Shown here one piece after another: positions 15,259-24,076 of a DNA stretch of 36,094 nt. A model generated the notes under the pieces. It ran no database searches and had not been told where the DNA came from. It saw nothing but the letters and a program-made list of their open reading frames with translations. A program made the translations under genes and the position numbers. Origin of the DNA: Nitrospirae bacterium MYbinv3 (GTDB lineage: Bacteria; Nitrospirota; Thermodesulfovibrionia; Thermodesulfovibrionales; Magnetobacteriaceae); assembly GCA_002753395.1 (NCBI GenBank), contig PEAB01000032.1, forward strand, positions 1-36,094. Direction: 5' to 3'. How positions within the stretch are numbered: the first letter of the stretch is position 1; every line of letters begins with the position of its first letter.

Positions 15259-15364
15259 GACATTTACGGGGTCAAGGGGACGAGTCCCCTTGTGGGAGGG
15301 TTAGGGAGGGCAAAGCCCTCTCTATTTTTTTGCATCCTTATATCCTTAAGTCAACAGCATTAGG
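15259..15364. repeat. GC-rich hairpin repeat, inverted copy of 5532-5641
   Basis: The reverse complement of this stretch matches 5532-5641 over about 105 bp, including both palindromes and the A-run next to TAGAGAGGGCTTTGCCC. It sits in the repeat-filled 540-bp gap between the histidine kinase and the IS66 remnant. Confidence 0.7.
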
Positions 15365-15423
15365 GGTTAGGGGAGGGTGTTAAGTTTACTGTCACCACTA
15401 CTTGTGCAGGACTACCAAATCTT

Positions 15424-15571
15424 TTTGTATCCTCTTAAAAAAACATGGCAAATTTATTTTCATGGTTTCAAGACATGGATTCCCACTTTCGTGGGAATAA
15501 CAGTAATAGGTGTTTTCCAAGTATGTCATTCCTGCGTAAGCAGGAATCCAGAAATCTTAAAAGCATAATTG
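15424..15571. repeat. REP-like double-palindrome element, subtype b
   Basis: It starts TTTGTATCCTCTTAAAAAAA and ends AAAAGCATAATTG. Inside are GATTCCCACTTTCGTGGGAA and CATTCCTGCGTAAGCAGGAA. The same subtype recurs at 35764-35935, where the second palindrome is interrupted by a further hairpin. Confidence 0.7.
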
Positions 15572-15591
15572 TAATAGTTCACCGACTACAG

Positions 15592-16911
15592 TCAATGTGT
15601 TAAATCTATGCGATATATAGAAGGAGCAATTGTACCTGACCTCAAAGCAATAATAGCTTGAACAAGAAACTCAAGTGGATTGCGATTTTGTAGCCGGCAA
15701 GTCATTGTTGCGGTAAGTATCCGGCCAGTCAAATTAGCTCCATCATCGCTTCTGTTACCAAAACAAACCTTTCTCCATTGGACAGCATTCCTTAATCCTC
15801 GTTCAGAAGAGTTGCTTGTAGGTTCAACCCCTTCATAAAAAATAAAGGTAAAGAGATGCTCTTGACGTTTTAACAGCTTGCGGCACAGAGAACGTACAGC
15901 TTTCGTGTCTGAATTTTTGTACTTCTCAAGCAGCTTCACTACAGCGTTTCTAAATCGCTTTGACCTGTCCACCAAGTTTTCTCGGGATATCTCACCTTTC
16001 TTAAATCTATGCCATAAGGCCATTAGGCTTCCCATCAGCTTTTTCATCTGTCGAGCAAATAATATAGCATCTATATCCTTGTTCTCATATCCTATATCTA
16101 ATATCCACCGAAAATCTCTCTTTAGATGAGCCCAACACATCTGCATTAAACCCTTGTGATATGCTCCCCACCTATCCACACATAGCCAGTATAAGCAGCC
16201 CCCAAAACATCAACTAATACTTGAGAACCACGACTTAAGGCTACTCTAAAGTATATAAAGCTGGAGGTAACAAATACCCATAACCACCTGTCCCGCCAGC
16301 CTGTCTCATCAACATTAAGCACTGGTTCATCGGGCAGCTCTCGCTGTAACTCTTTATCCATAGACTCCAACGCAAGCGACGTCTCTTCCAATAATCCCTG
16401 GATTGACCCAAGACATATCTCTACTCCTAAAAGTGTATGACAAAACAGCTCTGCACCACGACGACTTGTGTGGTGTACTGACACAAGATACGCAATGATA
16501 GATGCTAATCTCGGTCCAAATTCTGACAATGCAACATCAGAAGACAATTCTGCTTTGTTGATATGACCACAACTACATCTTACTGTATGACAGCGATATT
16601 CTGTCACCTCTGGCTCTATCGGGGGTATTTCAAATACTTGCCATCTCCTATCTGGAACTAACTATCTCGCTGTACCCCTTATGTCCTGGCTGACCACCTG
16701 CTTTACGTCTTTTACTCTTACCACTCTTCTCTTTTTCCTTGTTACCTTTGAAATGATCCGTAGAGGGAGGCTTGGACGAGTTTTGGGAGTTCTTATCCAA
16801 ACCAGCTAATTTCTCCTTTAACTGTATATTCTCAAGGTGATACTCAAGCAGCTTTGCTACTGCCGGCTCCTTGCCTGAATAATATAATGTCTCTGCTGCT
16901 ATTCTATCCAC
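15592..16911 (-). pseudogene. IS66-family transposase with two frameshifts
   Basis: Three successive minus-strand frames make up one IS66 transposase. 16911-16648 has the N-terminal coiled coil with SQNSSKPPSTDHF and GGQPGHKG. 16607-16146 has the zinc-like CHTVRCSCGH, TSRRGAELF and VLNVDETGWR (a catalytic Asp). 16179-15592 has DRWGAYHKGLMQMCWAHLKR, the catalytic-domain SNSSERGLRNAVQWRKVCFG and the C terminus. Frame changes occur near 16665 and 16165 and cancel, so the first and last segments share a frame. The element is inactive as read. No IS66 orfB-type accessory genes are beside it. Confidence 0.88.
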
Positions 16912-16997
16912 TTCTTATCTCTTATTGTATTATTGACAAAACAATTGTAACTTAATTTGTATTTACTGTCAAGTTAATTTTGCACTCTCTATAGGAG

Positions 16998-17267
16998 GTG
17001 AACTATTACAATAAATGGTATTTTTGGGCAACTCATAGTCGCTTAAAGCCGATATATGAAGTAGCCAAAACAATAAAGAGGCATTGGTCAGGGGTAACAA
17101 GATGGTATGAAAGCAAAATAAACAATGGGATATTAGAAGGGCTTAATAGTCTAGTACAGGCAGCTAAAGCAAAAGCAAGGGGTTATAAAACTTTCAAAAA
17201 TATAAAGACTATTATCTACATGCTCACAGGTAAGCTGGATTATACTAAGATTGGGCTACCCACTTGA
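16998..17267 (+). pseudogene. ISL3-family transposase C-terminal fragment
   Basis: The 89-residue frame reads NKWYFWATHSRLKPIYEVAK, then TIKRHWSGVTRWYESKINNG, ILEGLNSLVQAAKAKARGYK and a YMLTGKL end. This is the conserved C terminus of ISL3 transposases (WATHSRLEPI, NGxxEGxNSLIQxAKxxARGY). The first two-thirds of the transposase are missing. The GTG at 16998 with GGAGG before it is probably fortuitous. Confidence 0.85.
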
Positions 17268-17512
17268 AGTTAGAAAGAACCATTTTATCTTGCCCTTTTG
17301 TCTATACTCCTGGAGCTTTTCCAGGATAGTGGAAAAGACTGTCACCAAATCTTCATGTATAAACGTAGCATAATGATATATAAAAAGTATAGTGACAAGT
17401 TTTGTCACTCATGTGTCTTTTTTGCAACAACAAACATTGGCTGTACTCAGGAGGAACATCGCGAAAAATTTCTTTTACGCTCTTTGAATAACCTCATATA
17501 AAGCCGAACAAT
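17268..17512. other. Gap of mobile-element debris
   Basis: No gene is seen. Two small perfect hairpins are present: CTTTTCCA/TGGAAAAG at 17316-17337 and GTGACA/TGTCAC at 17392-17408. Neither is followed by a T-run. Confidence 0.35.
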
Positions 17513-17532
17513 GTTTTCACTGAGAATCGCTG
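17513..17532. repeat. Solo terminal repeat related to the 137-bp element
   Basis: GTTTTCACTGAGAATCGCTG matches the right end of the 137-bp element at 343-362 with few changes. It directly truncates the Rpn fragment that follows, marking the end of a partly deleted element. Confidence 0.5.
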
Positions 17533-17777
17533 GCGCCATTTGTAGTCTGAACCTCTGTGTGTATAATGAAGGCACTGTCGCCATCGTTTTGCACCCTGAG
17601 GACAAAATCTGCTTCTCTTTCATCTGTTAGTTGCATCACAACGTTAAATATGCTAACTTTATCGGCCTTAATCCCCAAGACCTTCTCTATCAGAGGCTGC
17701 TCTATATCCCCGATTAACTCCTTGATGATCTTATCGTAACTTCCTGCCTTACTCCCTGATCCTATAGATGTATCCAT
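17533..17777 (-). pseudogene. Rpn-family nuclease/transposase N-terminal fragment
   Basis: From ATG 17777 the frame reads SYDKIIKELIGDIEQPLIEK, VLGIKADKVS, EREADFVLRVQNDGDSAFII and HTEVQTTN. This is the N-terminal PD-(D/E)XK segment of Rpn proteins (normally D-F-x-x-K/R-V ... H-I-E-x-Q). The frame is cut after QTTNG by the repeat end at 17532, so only about 80 of roughly 300 residues remain. Confidence 0.75.
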
Positions 17778-17784
17778 AGTTTAT

Positions 17785-17899
17785 CCCTACAACGTCACTT
17801 CCAGTCTAAACGGTTGATTTCTACGGTAACTTCAAATAACACCAAAGCATGTAAACCGTTTATTTTGCCATGTTCTATTTCTAAACTGTCGTTGTAGGG
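17785..17899. repeat. 115-bp nested inverted-repeat element
   Basis: The outer arms CCCTACAACG (17785-17794) and CGTTGTAGGG (17890-17899) and the inner arms TAAACGGTT (17807-17815) and AACCGTTTA (17854-17862) are perfect complements. It lies just upstream of the Rpn fragment start. It may be a miniature element or the remnant end of an IS. Confidence 0.5.
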
Positions 17900-17943
17900 T
17901 TATACAATACGCGGCCAAAAGAACGCTAAATAAACAAAATACC

Positions 17944-18080
17944 CAGCGATTCTCACTGATAATGAATGTAATTTATTGATATATAAGCAATATACTATAA
18001 AAACACAGTGAAAAATATTTTTCATATACACAGTAAAATCCTTATAAAAAGCCATTCTGCAAATTCAGTGAGAATTGCTG
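17944..18080. mobile_element. 137-bp miniature inverted-repeat element, copy 2
   Basis: The ends are CAGCGATTCTCACTGA and TCAGTGAGAATTGCTG. The copy is inverted relative to 226-362 and has the same length. It ends 13 bp before the trmFO ATG, so its AT-rich interior may provide the trmFO promoter. No clear target duplication is seen. Confidence 0.75.
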
Positions 18081-18093
18081 GACAATTTATGTT

Positions 18094-19425
18094 ATGATAG
18101 ACAACGTTATGTCAGAGTTGATAATCATAGGTGGAGGTTTGGCTGGGGCTGAGGCGGCGTATCAGGCAGCACGATATGGCGTGGACGTTACCCTTTATGA
18201 GATGAGGCCCATCAGGCAGACGCCAGCTCATAAAACAGGGCTCTTAGGAGAACTTGTATGCTCCAACTCCCTGCGATCTGTCTTTCCTGACACTGCCCAC
18301 GGGCTCTTAAAGACTGAGCTAACCATCGCCAACTCACTTATCATGCAGGCTGCAAGGGCAACTTCGATACCGGCCGGCAGCGCTCTAGCTGTAAACAGGG
18401 ATGAGTTTGCCTCCTTCATAACCCAAAAGATTGGAGACCACCCACGTATAAAGGTTATCAGAGAGGAGGTCACCCTGCTTCCCGATCAACCGGCCATCAT
18501 AGCAACCGGCCCGTTGACGTCAGATGCCCTTACTGCTGCCATCATTGAGGTCACTGCAGAGGGGTCTTTGTACTTTTATGACGCCATTGCCCCCATTGTA
18601 GATGCGGACACGATAGATCACAACCTTGTATACTACGCCTCGCGCTACGGCAAGGGAACTGACGACTACCTAAATTGCCCAATGGATGAGGAGACCTATA
18701 ACAGGTTTTATGATGCCCTGATAGAGGCCGACAGGGTCGTCAAAAGAGACTTTGAAGACGAAAAGTTCTTTGAAAGCTGTATGCCCATAGAGGTGATGGC
18801 CCACAGGGGTAAGGAAACGCTTCGATTTGGTCCGCTGCGCCCTGTGGGTCTACCCCATCCTAAAACAGGTGAGGTAGCTAACGCTGTTGTGCAGCTTAGG
18901 GCTGAAAATGCTCAACGCTCGGCCTTTAACTTGGTTGGTTTTCAGACCCGTCTGAAGCAGCCGCAACAACAGAAGGTCTTCCGGTTAATACCCGGCCTGC
19001 AGGAGGCTGAGTTTCTTAGATACGGATCCATACACAGAAACACGTTTATAAACTCCCCCCAGCATCTGGACAGGTTTCTGCGGCTTAAGTTGTCCAGACC
19101 CAACGGTTATATCTACTTTGCGGGCCAGTTGACTGGTGTTGAGGGTTACCTGGAGTCCACTGCTATGGGGTTATTGGCTGGTATCTTTGCTGCCAGGGAT
19201 GTCCTTGCGCTACCACAGTTCAGGCCATCCAATGAGTCAGCCTGCGGGGCCCTCCTTGATTACATAACGAGTCCCAAGGTTGATAAGTTTCAGCCATCAA
19301 ACATAAACTTCGGCCTCCTGCCACCTCTGGAAAAAAACATAAGAGATAAGAAACTTAAAAAACAGGCCATTGTGCAGCGTGCCATAGAGGCTTGGCAGGT
19401 GTTTATTGCTCAAGCACATAGATGA
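18094..19425 (+). CDS. trmFO: tRNA uracil-54 C5-methyltransferase, folate/FAD-dependent (TrmFO)
   Basis: The 443-residue protein forms ribothymidine at U54 of tRNA using methylene-THF and FAD. The N-terminal FAD motif is IIGGGLAGAEAAYQAARYG. Family signatures follow: YEMRP, LVCSNSLRS, YYASRYGKGTDDYLNCPM, CMPIEVMAHRG, FAGQLTGVEGYLES and a C-terminal FGLLPPL. Either ATG 18094 or ATG 18109 (MSELIIIGGG) could start it; no ribosome binding site is clear for either, and the second better fits typical N termini. It overlaps xerC by 20 bp, the same gene order as in Firmicutes (trmFO-xerC). Confidence 0.95.
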   Translation: MIDNVMSELIIIGGGLAGAEAAYQAARYGVDVTLYEMRPIRQTPAHKTGLLGELVCSNSLRSVFPDTAHGLLKTELTIANSLIMQAARATSIPAGSALAVNRDEFASFITQKIGDHPRIKVIREEVTLLPDQPAIIATGPLTSDALTAAIIEVTAEGSLYFYDAIAPIVDADTIDHNLVYYASRYGKGTDDYLNCPMDEETYNRFYDALIEADRVVKRDFEDEKFFESCMPIEVMAHRGKETLRFGPLRPVGLPHPKTGEVANAVVQLRAENAQRSAFNLVGFQTRLKQPQQQKVFRLIPGLQEAEFLRYGSIHRNTFINSPQHLDRFLRLKLSRPNGYIYFAGQLTGVEGYLESTAMGLLAGIFAARDVLALPQFRPSNESACGALLDYITSPKVDKFQPSNINFGLLPPLEKNIRDKKLKKQAIVQRAIEAWQVFIAQAHR

Positions 19426-20308
19426 GTTCTTAAGATACTTAGAGGTTGAGGTAGACGCCTCACCCCACACGCTTCGGGCATATAGAAAAGATCTAGAGGG
19501 GTTTGCCGCCTTTTCAGAAAACAGAGAACCTCAAGAGGTCGACCTATACGACATCAGAGGTTACATCGCCGATCAAACCAGTAAAGGCCTAAACAAGAAC
19601 ACCATTAACAGGAGATTTGCCACTATTTGCGCATTCTTTAAATATCTGTATGCCGAGGGCATTATAGAGATAAACCCTGCAAGACTGGTAAGCGCACCGA
19701 AGTCGTCAAGGCCGCTGCCACAGTTTTTTACCGAATCTGAAGTGCGTCAACTTATAGAAAATGCAAGCGGTCAGGGTTTCTCCATTATCAGGGACAGGGC
19801 TATCCTGGAGCTTCTGTATTGTAGCGGGCTGAGGGTAAGCGAACTTGTTGGGGCAGACGTCGAAGATGTAGGCGTTAGGGAGAGCCTTATAAGGGTACAC
19901 GGCAAGGGTAAGAAAGAGAGGATTGTACCCATTGGCTCTCACGCCATTAGCGCCATCAAGTCTTATCTCATAGAACGGCTCATACTCATAAAGAAACTAA
20001 ATGCTGGACAGACCAATGCCCTTTTTTTAAACAGGAGGGGAGGCAGGCTCACAGACAGAAGTGTACACAGGATAGTTGTAAAGTTTGCCAAGCTCATTGG
20101 AATAGAGGGCAATCGAGGTCCGCATACCCTAAGACACACCTTTGCTACTCATCTGTTAGAAAATGGTGCTGGTCTTATGACTATACTTGAATTGCTCGGT
20201 CACACCTCCCTGTCTACAACTCAAAAGTACACCCACCTTAACATCGAACACCTCATCGACGTCTATGATAAGAGTCACCCGCTTGCTGCCATGAAGGTTG
20301 AGACGTGA
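19406..20308 (+). CDS. xerC: Tyrosine recombinase XerC/XerD
   Basis: The 300-residue recombinase resolves chromosome dimers at dif with a partner Xer protein. The N-terminal SAM-like core-binding domain (1-90) includes FLRYLEVEVDASPHTLRAYR. The catalytic domain has Arg in SGLRVSELVG, Lys in VHGKGKKERIVP, H-x-x-R in HTLRHTFATHLL, His in LLGHTSLSTTQ and the nucleophile Tyr in KYTHL. It starts at TTG 19406 inside the trmFO end. The trmFO linkage favours xerC over xerD. It is a housekeeping recombinase, not part of the surrounding repeats. Confidence 0.9.
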   Translation: MLKHIDEFLRYLEVEVDASPHTLRAYRKDLEGFAAFSENREPQEVDLYDIRGYIADQTSKGLNKNTINRRFATICAFFKYLYAEGIIEINPARLVSAPKSSRPLPQFFTESEVRQLIENASGQGFSIIRDRAILELLYCSGLRVSELVGADVEDVGVRESLIRVHGKGKKERIVPIGSHAISAIKSYLIERLILIKKLNAGQTNALFLNRRGGRLTDRSVHRIVVKFAKLIGIEGNRGPHTLRHTFATHLLENGAGLMTILELLGHTSLSTTQKYTHLNIEHLIDVYDKSHPLAAMKVET

Positions 20309-20394
20309 TGCCTTGCATTTAAATGCCGGTAATTCTTCAGAGGTAGTAATATTTAATCCCCCTCACTTGATAGGATGTGTTAATGGGGGTTAAT

Positions 20395-20515
20395 GGGTGC
20401 ATAAGAAAGTCGTGGGAAATTATGTCATTCCTGCGAAAGCAGGAATCTATAAGTTCGTGGATTGCCATGTCTTGCACGGCAATGACAAGACACCCCAAGA
20501 ATTTCTTATGCACCC
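20395..20515. mobile_element. 121-bp GGGTGCATAAGAAA element with 9-bp target duplication
   Basis: Perfect 14-bp terminal inverted repeats: GGGTGCATAAGAAA (20395-20408) and TTTCTTATGCACCC (20502-20515). The element is flanked by the direct repeat GGGGTTAAT at 20386-20394 and 20516-20524, a target-site duplication. The payload contains CATTCCTGCGAAAGCAGGAA and a second hairpin ATTGCCATGTCTTGCACGGCAAT. A copy of identical length lies at 27206-27326. Confidence 0.88.
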
Positions 20516-20531
20516 GGGGTTAATTTCCTAA

Positions 20532-20561
20532 TTGCAAAAGATCATACGCATATGCTAATAT
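20532..20561 (+). promoter_or_regulatory. rpsB operon promoter
   Basis: TTGCAA (20532-20537), 18 bp, TAATAT (20556-20561). The -35 box begins 8 bp beyond the target duplication of the inserted element. Transcription would start near 20568. Confidence 0.55.
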
Positions 20562-20567
20562 ATGTGC

Positions 20568-20686
20568 AAATACGCACGCTTAAGACAGAGCCAGTTCTTG
20601 AAGCAAGTAGATATGGCTACTGTATTCGGTCCCTTCGCAAGGGGGGCACGCAAAGCGGAGGCTAAACCGAAAGGAGGACATTTACA
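20568..20686 (+). promoter_or_regulatory. rpsB leader
   Basis: About 119 nt of untranslated leader precede rpsB. TTCGGT (near 20628) can pair with ACCGAA (near 20667) just before the AGGAGG ribosome binding site, enclosing a GC-rich stretch. S2 regulates its own leader in several bacteria; this leader is only a candidate for that. Confidence 0.35.
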
Positions 20687-21466
20687 ATGGTAGTTTCGAT
20701 GAAGGAATTGCTCGAATCTGGAGTGCACTTCGGGCACCAGATTAAGAGGTGGAACCCGAAGATGAAAAAGTATATCTTCGGCGAAAGAAATGGTATATAC
20801 ATAATTGACCTGCAAAAGACGGTAAAGGGTATAGAGGACGCCTATATGTACATAAAAGAGGTGGCAAATACCGGAGCAGAGATCCTGTTTGTAGGGACAA
20901 AAAAACAAGCGCAAGATGCAATATCAGAGGAGGCGCAGCGCTCTGGTGCCTTTTTTGTCAATCAACGCTGGCTTGGTGGCATGTTGACAAACTTTACTAC
21001 TATCAAAAAAAGCATCGAGAAATTAAAAAAGATAGAGACAATGAAGGCCGATGGCACTTATGAGAAGTTGACCAAAAAAGAGGTGTCGGCCCTCGAAAAG
21101 GAACGTATAAAGCTGCAAAAAAACCTTGGTGGTATAAAAGACATGAGGATGCTTCCGGCTGCCCTTTTTGTCATAGATCCAAGGCGTGAAAACATTGCTA
21201 TTATGGAGGCAAAGAAGCTCTCAATCCCCATCGTAGCCATTGTCGATACCAACTGTGACCCAGACAATATAGATTACGTTATACCAGGCAACGATGACGC
21301 CATCAGGGCAGTAAAACTCGTCACCTCCAAGATAGCAGACGCTATTATGGAAGGTAAGGCAATGCTCAACAAAAAGATGGACGAAGACTCTCAAGACGTA
21401 CAGATTGAAGAGAAAAAAGCCATGGAAAACATGGAAGAAACACAAGTGGAGGTAGTAGAGAAATGA
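20687..21466 (+). CDS. rpsB: 30S ribosomal protein S2
   Basis: The 259-residue protein matches S2 throughout: [58 protein letters not shown]-like [15 protein letters not shown], and [28 protein letters not shown]. The acidic C-terminal tail is usual for the family. The start ATG has a strong AGGAGG. It is the first gene of the translation operon and overlaps tsf by 4 bp. Confidence 0.97.
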   Translation: MVVSMKELLESGVHFGHQIKRWNPKMKKYIFGERNGIYIIDLQKTVKGIEDAYMYIKEVANTGAEILFVGTKKQAQDAISEEAQRSGAFFVNQRWLGGMLTNFTTIKKSIEKLKKIETMKADGTYEKLTKKEVSALEKERIKLQKNLGGIKDMRMLPAALFVIDPRRENIAIMEAKKLSIPIVAIVDTNCDPDNIDYVIPGNDDAIRAVKLVTSKIADAIMEGKAMLNKKMDEDSQDVQIEEKKAMENMEETQVEVVEK

Positions 21467-22122
21467 CAATTTCTGCCAATATGGTAAAGGAACTAAGGGA
21501 GCAAACAGGCGTTGGTATGATGGAATGCAAGAAGGCGCTGACTGAGACCGGAGGCGATTTCGCTAAGGCGGTAGACCTGCTGCGGAAAAAGGGGCTTGCC
21601 ACAGCAGCCAAACGCTCTGGCAAGAAGGCCTCTCAGGGTGTTATCTTTTCTTACATCCACATGGATAAGATCGGCGTTATGCTTGAGCTCAACTGTGAAA
21701 CAGACTTTGTCGCCAAAACAGACGATTTTAGGGGGTTGGCTAAAGACATAGCCATGCACATAGCTGCTGCTAGCCCGCAATACTTAAGCCCCTAAAATGT
21801 ACCTCCTCTGGTCATAGAGAGGGAAAAGAACATATACAGGGCACAGGTTGTAGGAAAACCTGCTAACATAGTTGAAAAGATCGTTGAGGGTAAGTTAGAT
21901 AAATTCTACTCCGACACATGCCTGTTAAAACAGGTGTTTGTAAAGGACGCTGAGGGTAAGTTAACGATACAGGACATAATATCTGAAAAGATTGCAAAGA
22001 TAGGAGAGAACATCCTTGTAAGACGTTTTGCACGTTATCAGGTAGGTGAGACTTTACAGGGAGAAACGACTGCCGACGCTGTAGAGAGTGAATCAGACAT
22101 TGCCGATACAAAGGCGGAGTGA
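21463..22122 (+). CDS. tsf: Elongation factor Ts, interrupted by an in-frame TAA
   Basis: EF-Ts recharges EF-Tu with GTP. Residues 1-110 are the UBA-like domain and first core part ([55 protein letters not shown]). A TAA follows at 21793-21795, where the family normally has Glu in a Y-V-S-x-E-E-V-P stretch. The same frame then continues [39 protein letters not shown] up to TGA 22120. Without the TAA it would be a normal 219-residue protein. No in-frame start lies soon after the stop. The rest is well conserved, which argues for a sequencing error, a recent mutation or readthrough rather than old decay. Confidence 0.85.
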
Positions 22123-22163
22123 ACGGATTGCTTAATCCGCTTCCAACGGACGCTGGAGAATTA

Positions 22164-22889
22164 ATGGATATACCGAAATACAGGCGAATACTTATTAAAC
22201 TTAGCGGAGAGGCCCTGATGGGCAAGGAAAGCTATGGGATATCACCCGAGGTTGTGCTCTATACAGCTGAGGAGATCAGGGCAGTGTATGGGCTAGGAAT
22301 CAACATAGCCATAGTAATTGGCGGTGGCAATATATTCAGAGGGGTGGGCGCATCTCTCAAGGGTATAGACAGAGCAACCGCCGATTACATGGGGATGCTT
22401 GCCACAGTGATAAACGCACTAGCTTTACAAAATTCCCTTGAAAAGATAGATATACCTACAAGGGTTCAATCAGCCATAGAGATGAGAGAGTTAGCCGAAC
22501 CTTATATTAGACGTAAGGCCATCAGACACCTAGAAAAGGATCGTGTGGTTATCTTTGCCGCTGGCACTGGTAATCCCTATTTTACAACAGACACGGCTGC
22601 GGCACTGCGCGCTATGGAGATAAATGCCGACGTCATATTTAAGGCAACAAAGGTTGATGGAGTCTATAACGATGACCCTATGAAAAACCCTGACGCCAAG
22701 CGATATGACTTTATCACCTATAGGGAGGTATTAAATCAGGGACTCACCGTCATGGACTCTACTGCTATTACCCTGTGCATGGATAATAACCTGCCTATAA
22801 TGATCTTTGATTTAAAGAAGAAGGGGTCAATCAAAGACGCAGTGCTAGGGAAAAAGATAGGTTCTTTAGTAGGAGGGCATGTAGAATGA
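22164..22889 (+). CDS. pyrH: Uridylate kinase (UMP kinase)
   Basis: The protein phosphorylates UMP to UDP. From ATG 22164 it has 241 residues with [69 protein letters not shown] and VDGVYNDDP, all family hallmarks. ATG 22164 (GGAG 5 bases upstream) is preferred over GTG 22119, which overlaps the tsf stop but adds 15 non-conserved residues. It overlaps frr by 4 bp. Confidence 0.96.
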   Translation: MDIPKYRRILIKLSGEALMGKESYGISPEVVLYTAEEIRAVYGLGINIAIVIGGGNIFRGVGASLKGIDRATADYMGMLATVINALALQNSLEKIDIPTRVQSAIEMRELAEPYIRRKAIRHLEKDRVVIFAAGTGNPYFTTDTAAALRAMEINADVIFKATKVDGVYNDDPMKNPDAKRYDFITYREVLNQGLTVMDSTAITLCMDNNLPIMIFDLKKKGSIKDAVLGKKIGSLVGGHVE

Positions 22890-23443
22890 ATAGTGAGATA
22901 AACAAGAAGCTCAACTCCAAGATGAATGGGGCCATAGAGTTTCTTAAGAAAGAATTTGCATCAATACGCACAGGGAGGGCATCCCTTGGACTGCTTGATT
23001 CAATCACAGTAGATTATTACGGAAGCCAAATGCCAATTAACCAAATAGCAACATTAGGGCTGCCTGACCCGCAGACTATCACTATCCAGCCTTGGGAACA
23101 GAAGGTCATCCAACTTATAGAAAAGGCAATACAAAAATCAGACCTCGGTTTAACTCCAATGAACGACGGTAAGATAGTCCGAATCCCTATCCCACCCCTA
23201 ACTGAGGAGCGAAGGAAGCAACTCACCAAGGTTACTAAGAAAAAAGCAGAGGAAGCAAAGATCGCAATAAGAGGGATTAGACGTGAGATAAACGATGAAC
23301 TCAAGAAACTCGAAAAAGAGGAACATGTCAGTGAAGATGACACAAAAAAGGCACAGGCCGATGTACAAAAGATCACGGACTCTTTTATAAAAATGGTGGA
23401 TGACTTACTTCTACATAAGGACAAAGAGATAATGGAGGTATGA
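22886..23443 (+). CDS. frr: Ribosome recycling factor
   Basis: The 185-residue protein splits post-termination ribosomes together with EF-G. Signatures: [88 protein letters not shown] overlaps the pyrH stop (ATGA), and its own stop overlaps the next small ORF in the same way. Confidence 0.97.
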   Translation: MNSEINKKLNSKMNGAIEFLKKEFASIRTGRASLGLLDSITVDYYGSQMPINQIATLGLPDPQTITIQPWEQKVIQLIEKAIQKSDLGLTPMNDGKIVRIPIPPLTEERRKQLTKVTKKKAEEAKIAIRGIRREINDELKKLEKEEHVSEDDTKKAQADVQKITDSFIKMVDDLLLHKDKEIMEV

Positions 23444-23622
23444 CGTTGCAGATAAATTTTATGCTTAAGGTTGAAGATGCCAAGCTACCAGATATCCAGA
23501 AGGCTCTCAAGGGGGCTGGCATCAAAGTCAAGAGTATTGTAGAGCTGCACAAAGAGGGGATCCCAGAGGGTGGACCCGGTACGGCTCAAGATGGGGGGGG
23601 CGATAATGTCAATAAACAGTAG
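23440..23622 (+). CDS. Small hypothetical protein downstream of frr (60 aa)
   Basis: The 60-residue frame begins with an ATGA overlap to frr, indicating translational coupling. The N-terminal ~40 residues (INFMLKVEDAKLPDIQKALK, GAGIKVKSIVELHKEG) look like a compact beta-alpha-beta piece; the tail is Gly/Asn-rich. I recognise no family. Its end overlaps the start of the DksA-like gene in another frame, across a run of eight G (23593-23600). Position in an operon with tight overlaps supports real translation. Confidence 0.55.
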   Translation: MTLQINFMLKVEDAKLPDIQKALKGAGIKVKSIVELHKEGIPEGGPGTAQDGGGDNVNKQ

Positions 23623-24076
23623 ACAAGACGATATCAACGACGACGATTATGATAGAGAAGAGGGAGGGGGAAGTAGGGAAGTAAGCCAAGAAGAGACCAG
23701 ACTAAGAGGTGTAAAAAAGATCCTCTTAGAAGAGAGGCAGTTGATACTGAAAGAGGCAAAGGTCGAGATATCTAACTTTACCAGGGGGGAGGAAAAGCAG
23801 CTTGTAGAGGCAGCCCTGGATGATGGCGACTGGTCAGTAGTAGATGCATCGGAGGAAATTATACTGCAAAAACTGCATCACCATAAGCTCAAACTCAATA
23901 AAATAGACGAGGCGCTCAGAAAGATCAATAACGGCTCCTATGGCATATGCGAGGACTGTGGGGGATTCATTAACGAGGCAAGGTTAAAGGTGCTGCCTTA
24001 TGCAACAATGTGTGTAGAGTGTAAGGAAAAACGAGAAAAACTTGAAGAGATAGAGAAAGAACATCCATTTCAGTAA
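23606..24076 (+). CDS. DksA/TraR-family zinc-finger protein
   Basis: From ATG 23606 the protein has 156 residues: an acidic N terminus, a coiled-coil-like hairpin (about 45-115) and the C4 zinc finger GICEDCGGFINEARLKVLPY ... CVECKEKRE (C-X2-C-X17-C-X2-C). DksA-type proteins act at the RNA polymerase secondary channel, often with ppGpp. The start could also be GTG 23570 or ATG 23591, adding 12 or 5 residues. It is the last gene of the rpsB-tsf-pyrH-frr-orf60 string and runs convergently into truA with a 7-bp overlap. Being in a ribosome operon suggests growth-rate coupling. Confidence 0.88.
   Translation: MSINSRQDDINDDDYDREEGGGSREVSQEETRLRGVKKILLEERQLILKEAKVEISNFTRGEEKQLVEAALDDGDWSVVDASEEIILQKLHHHKLKLNKIDEALRKINNGSYGICEDCGGFINEARLKVLPYATMCVECKEKREKLEEIEKEHPFQ

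Noticed and set aside
19406-20308. XerC as the integrase of a mobile element.
   Set aside because: It overlaps trmFO in the housekeeping trmFO-xerC order and has the length and motifs of chromosomal Xer.
21793-21795. The tsf TAA as a recoded selenocysteine or pyrrolysine codon.
   Set aside because: Those use TGA and TAG, and the expected residue is Glu.
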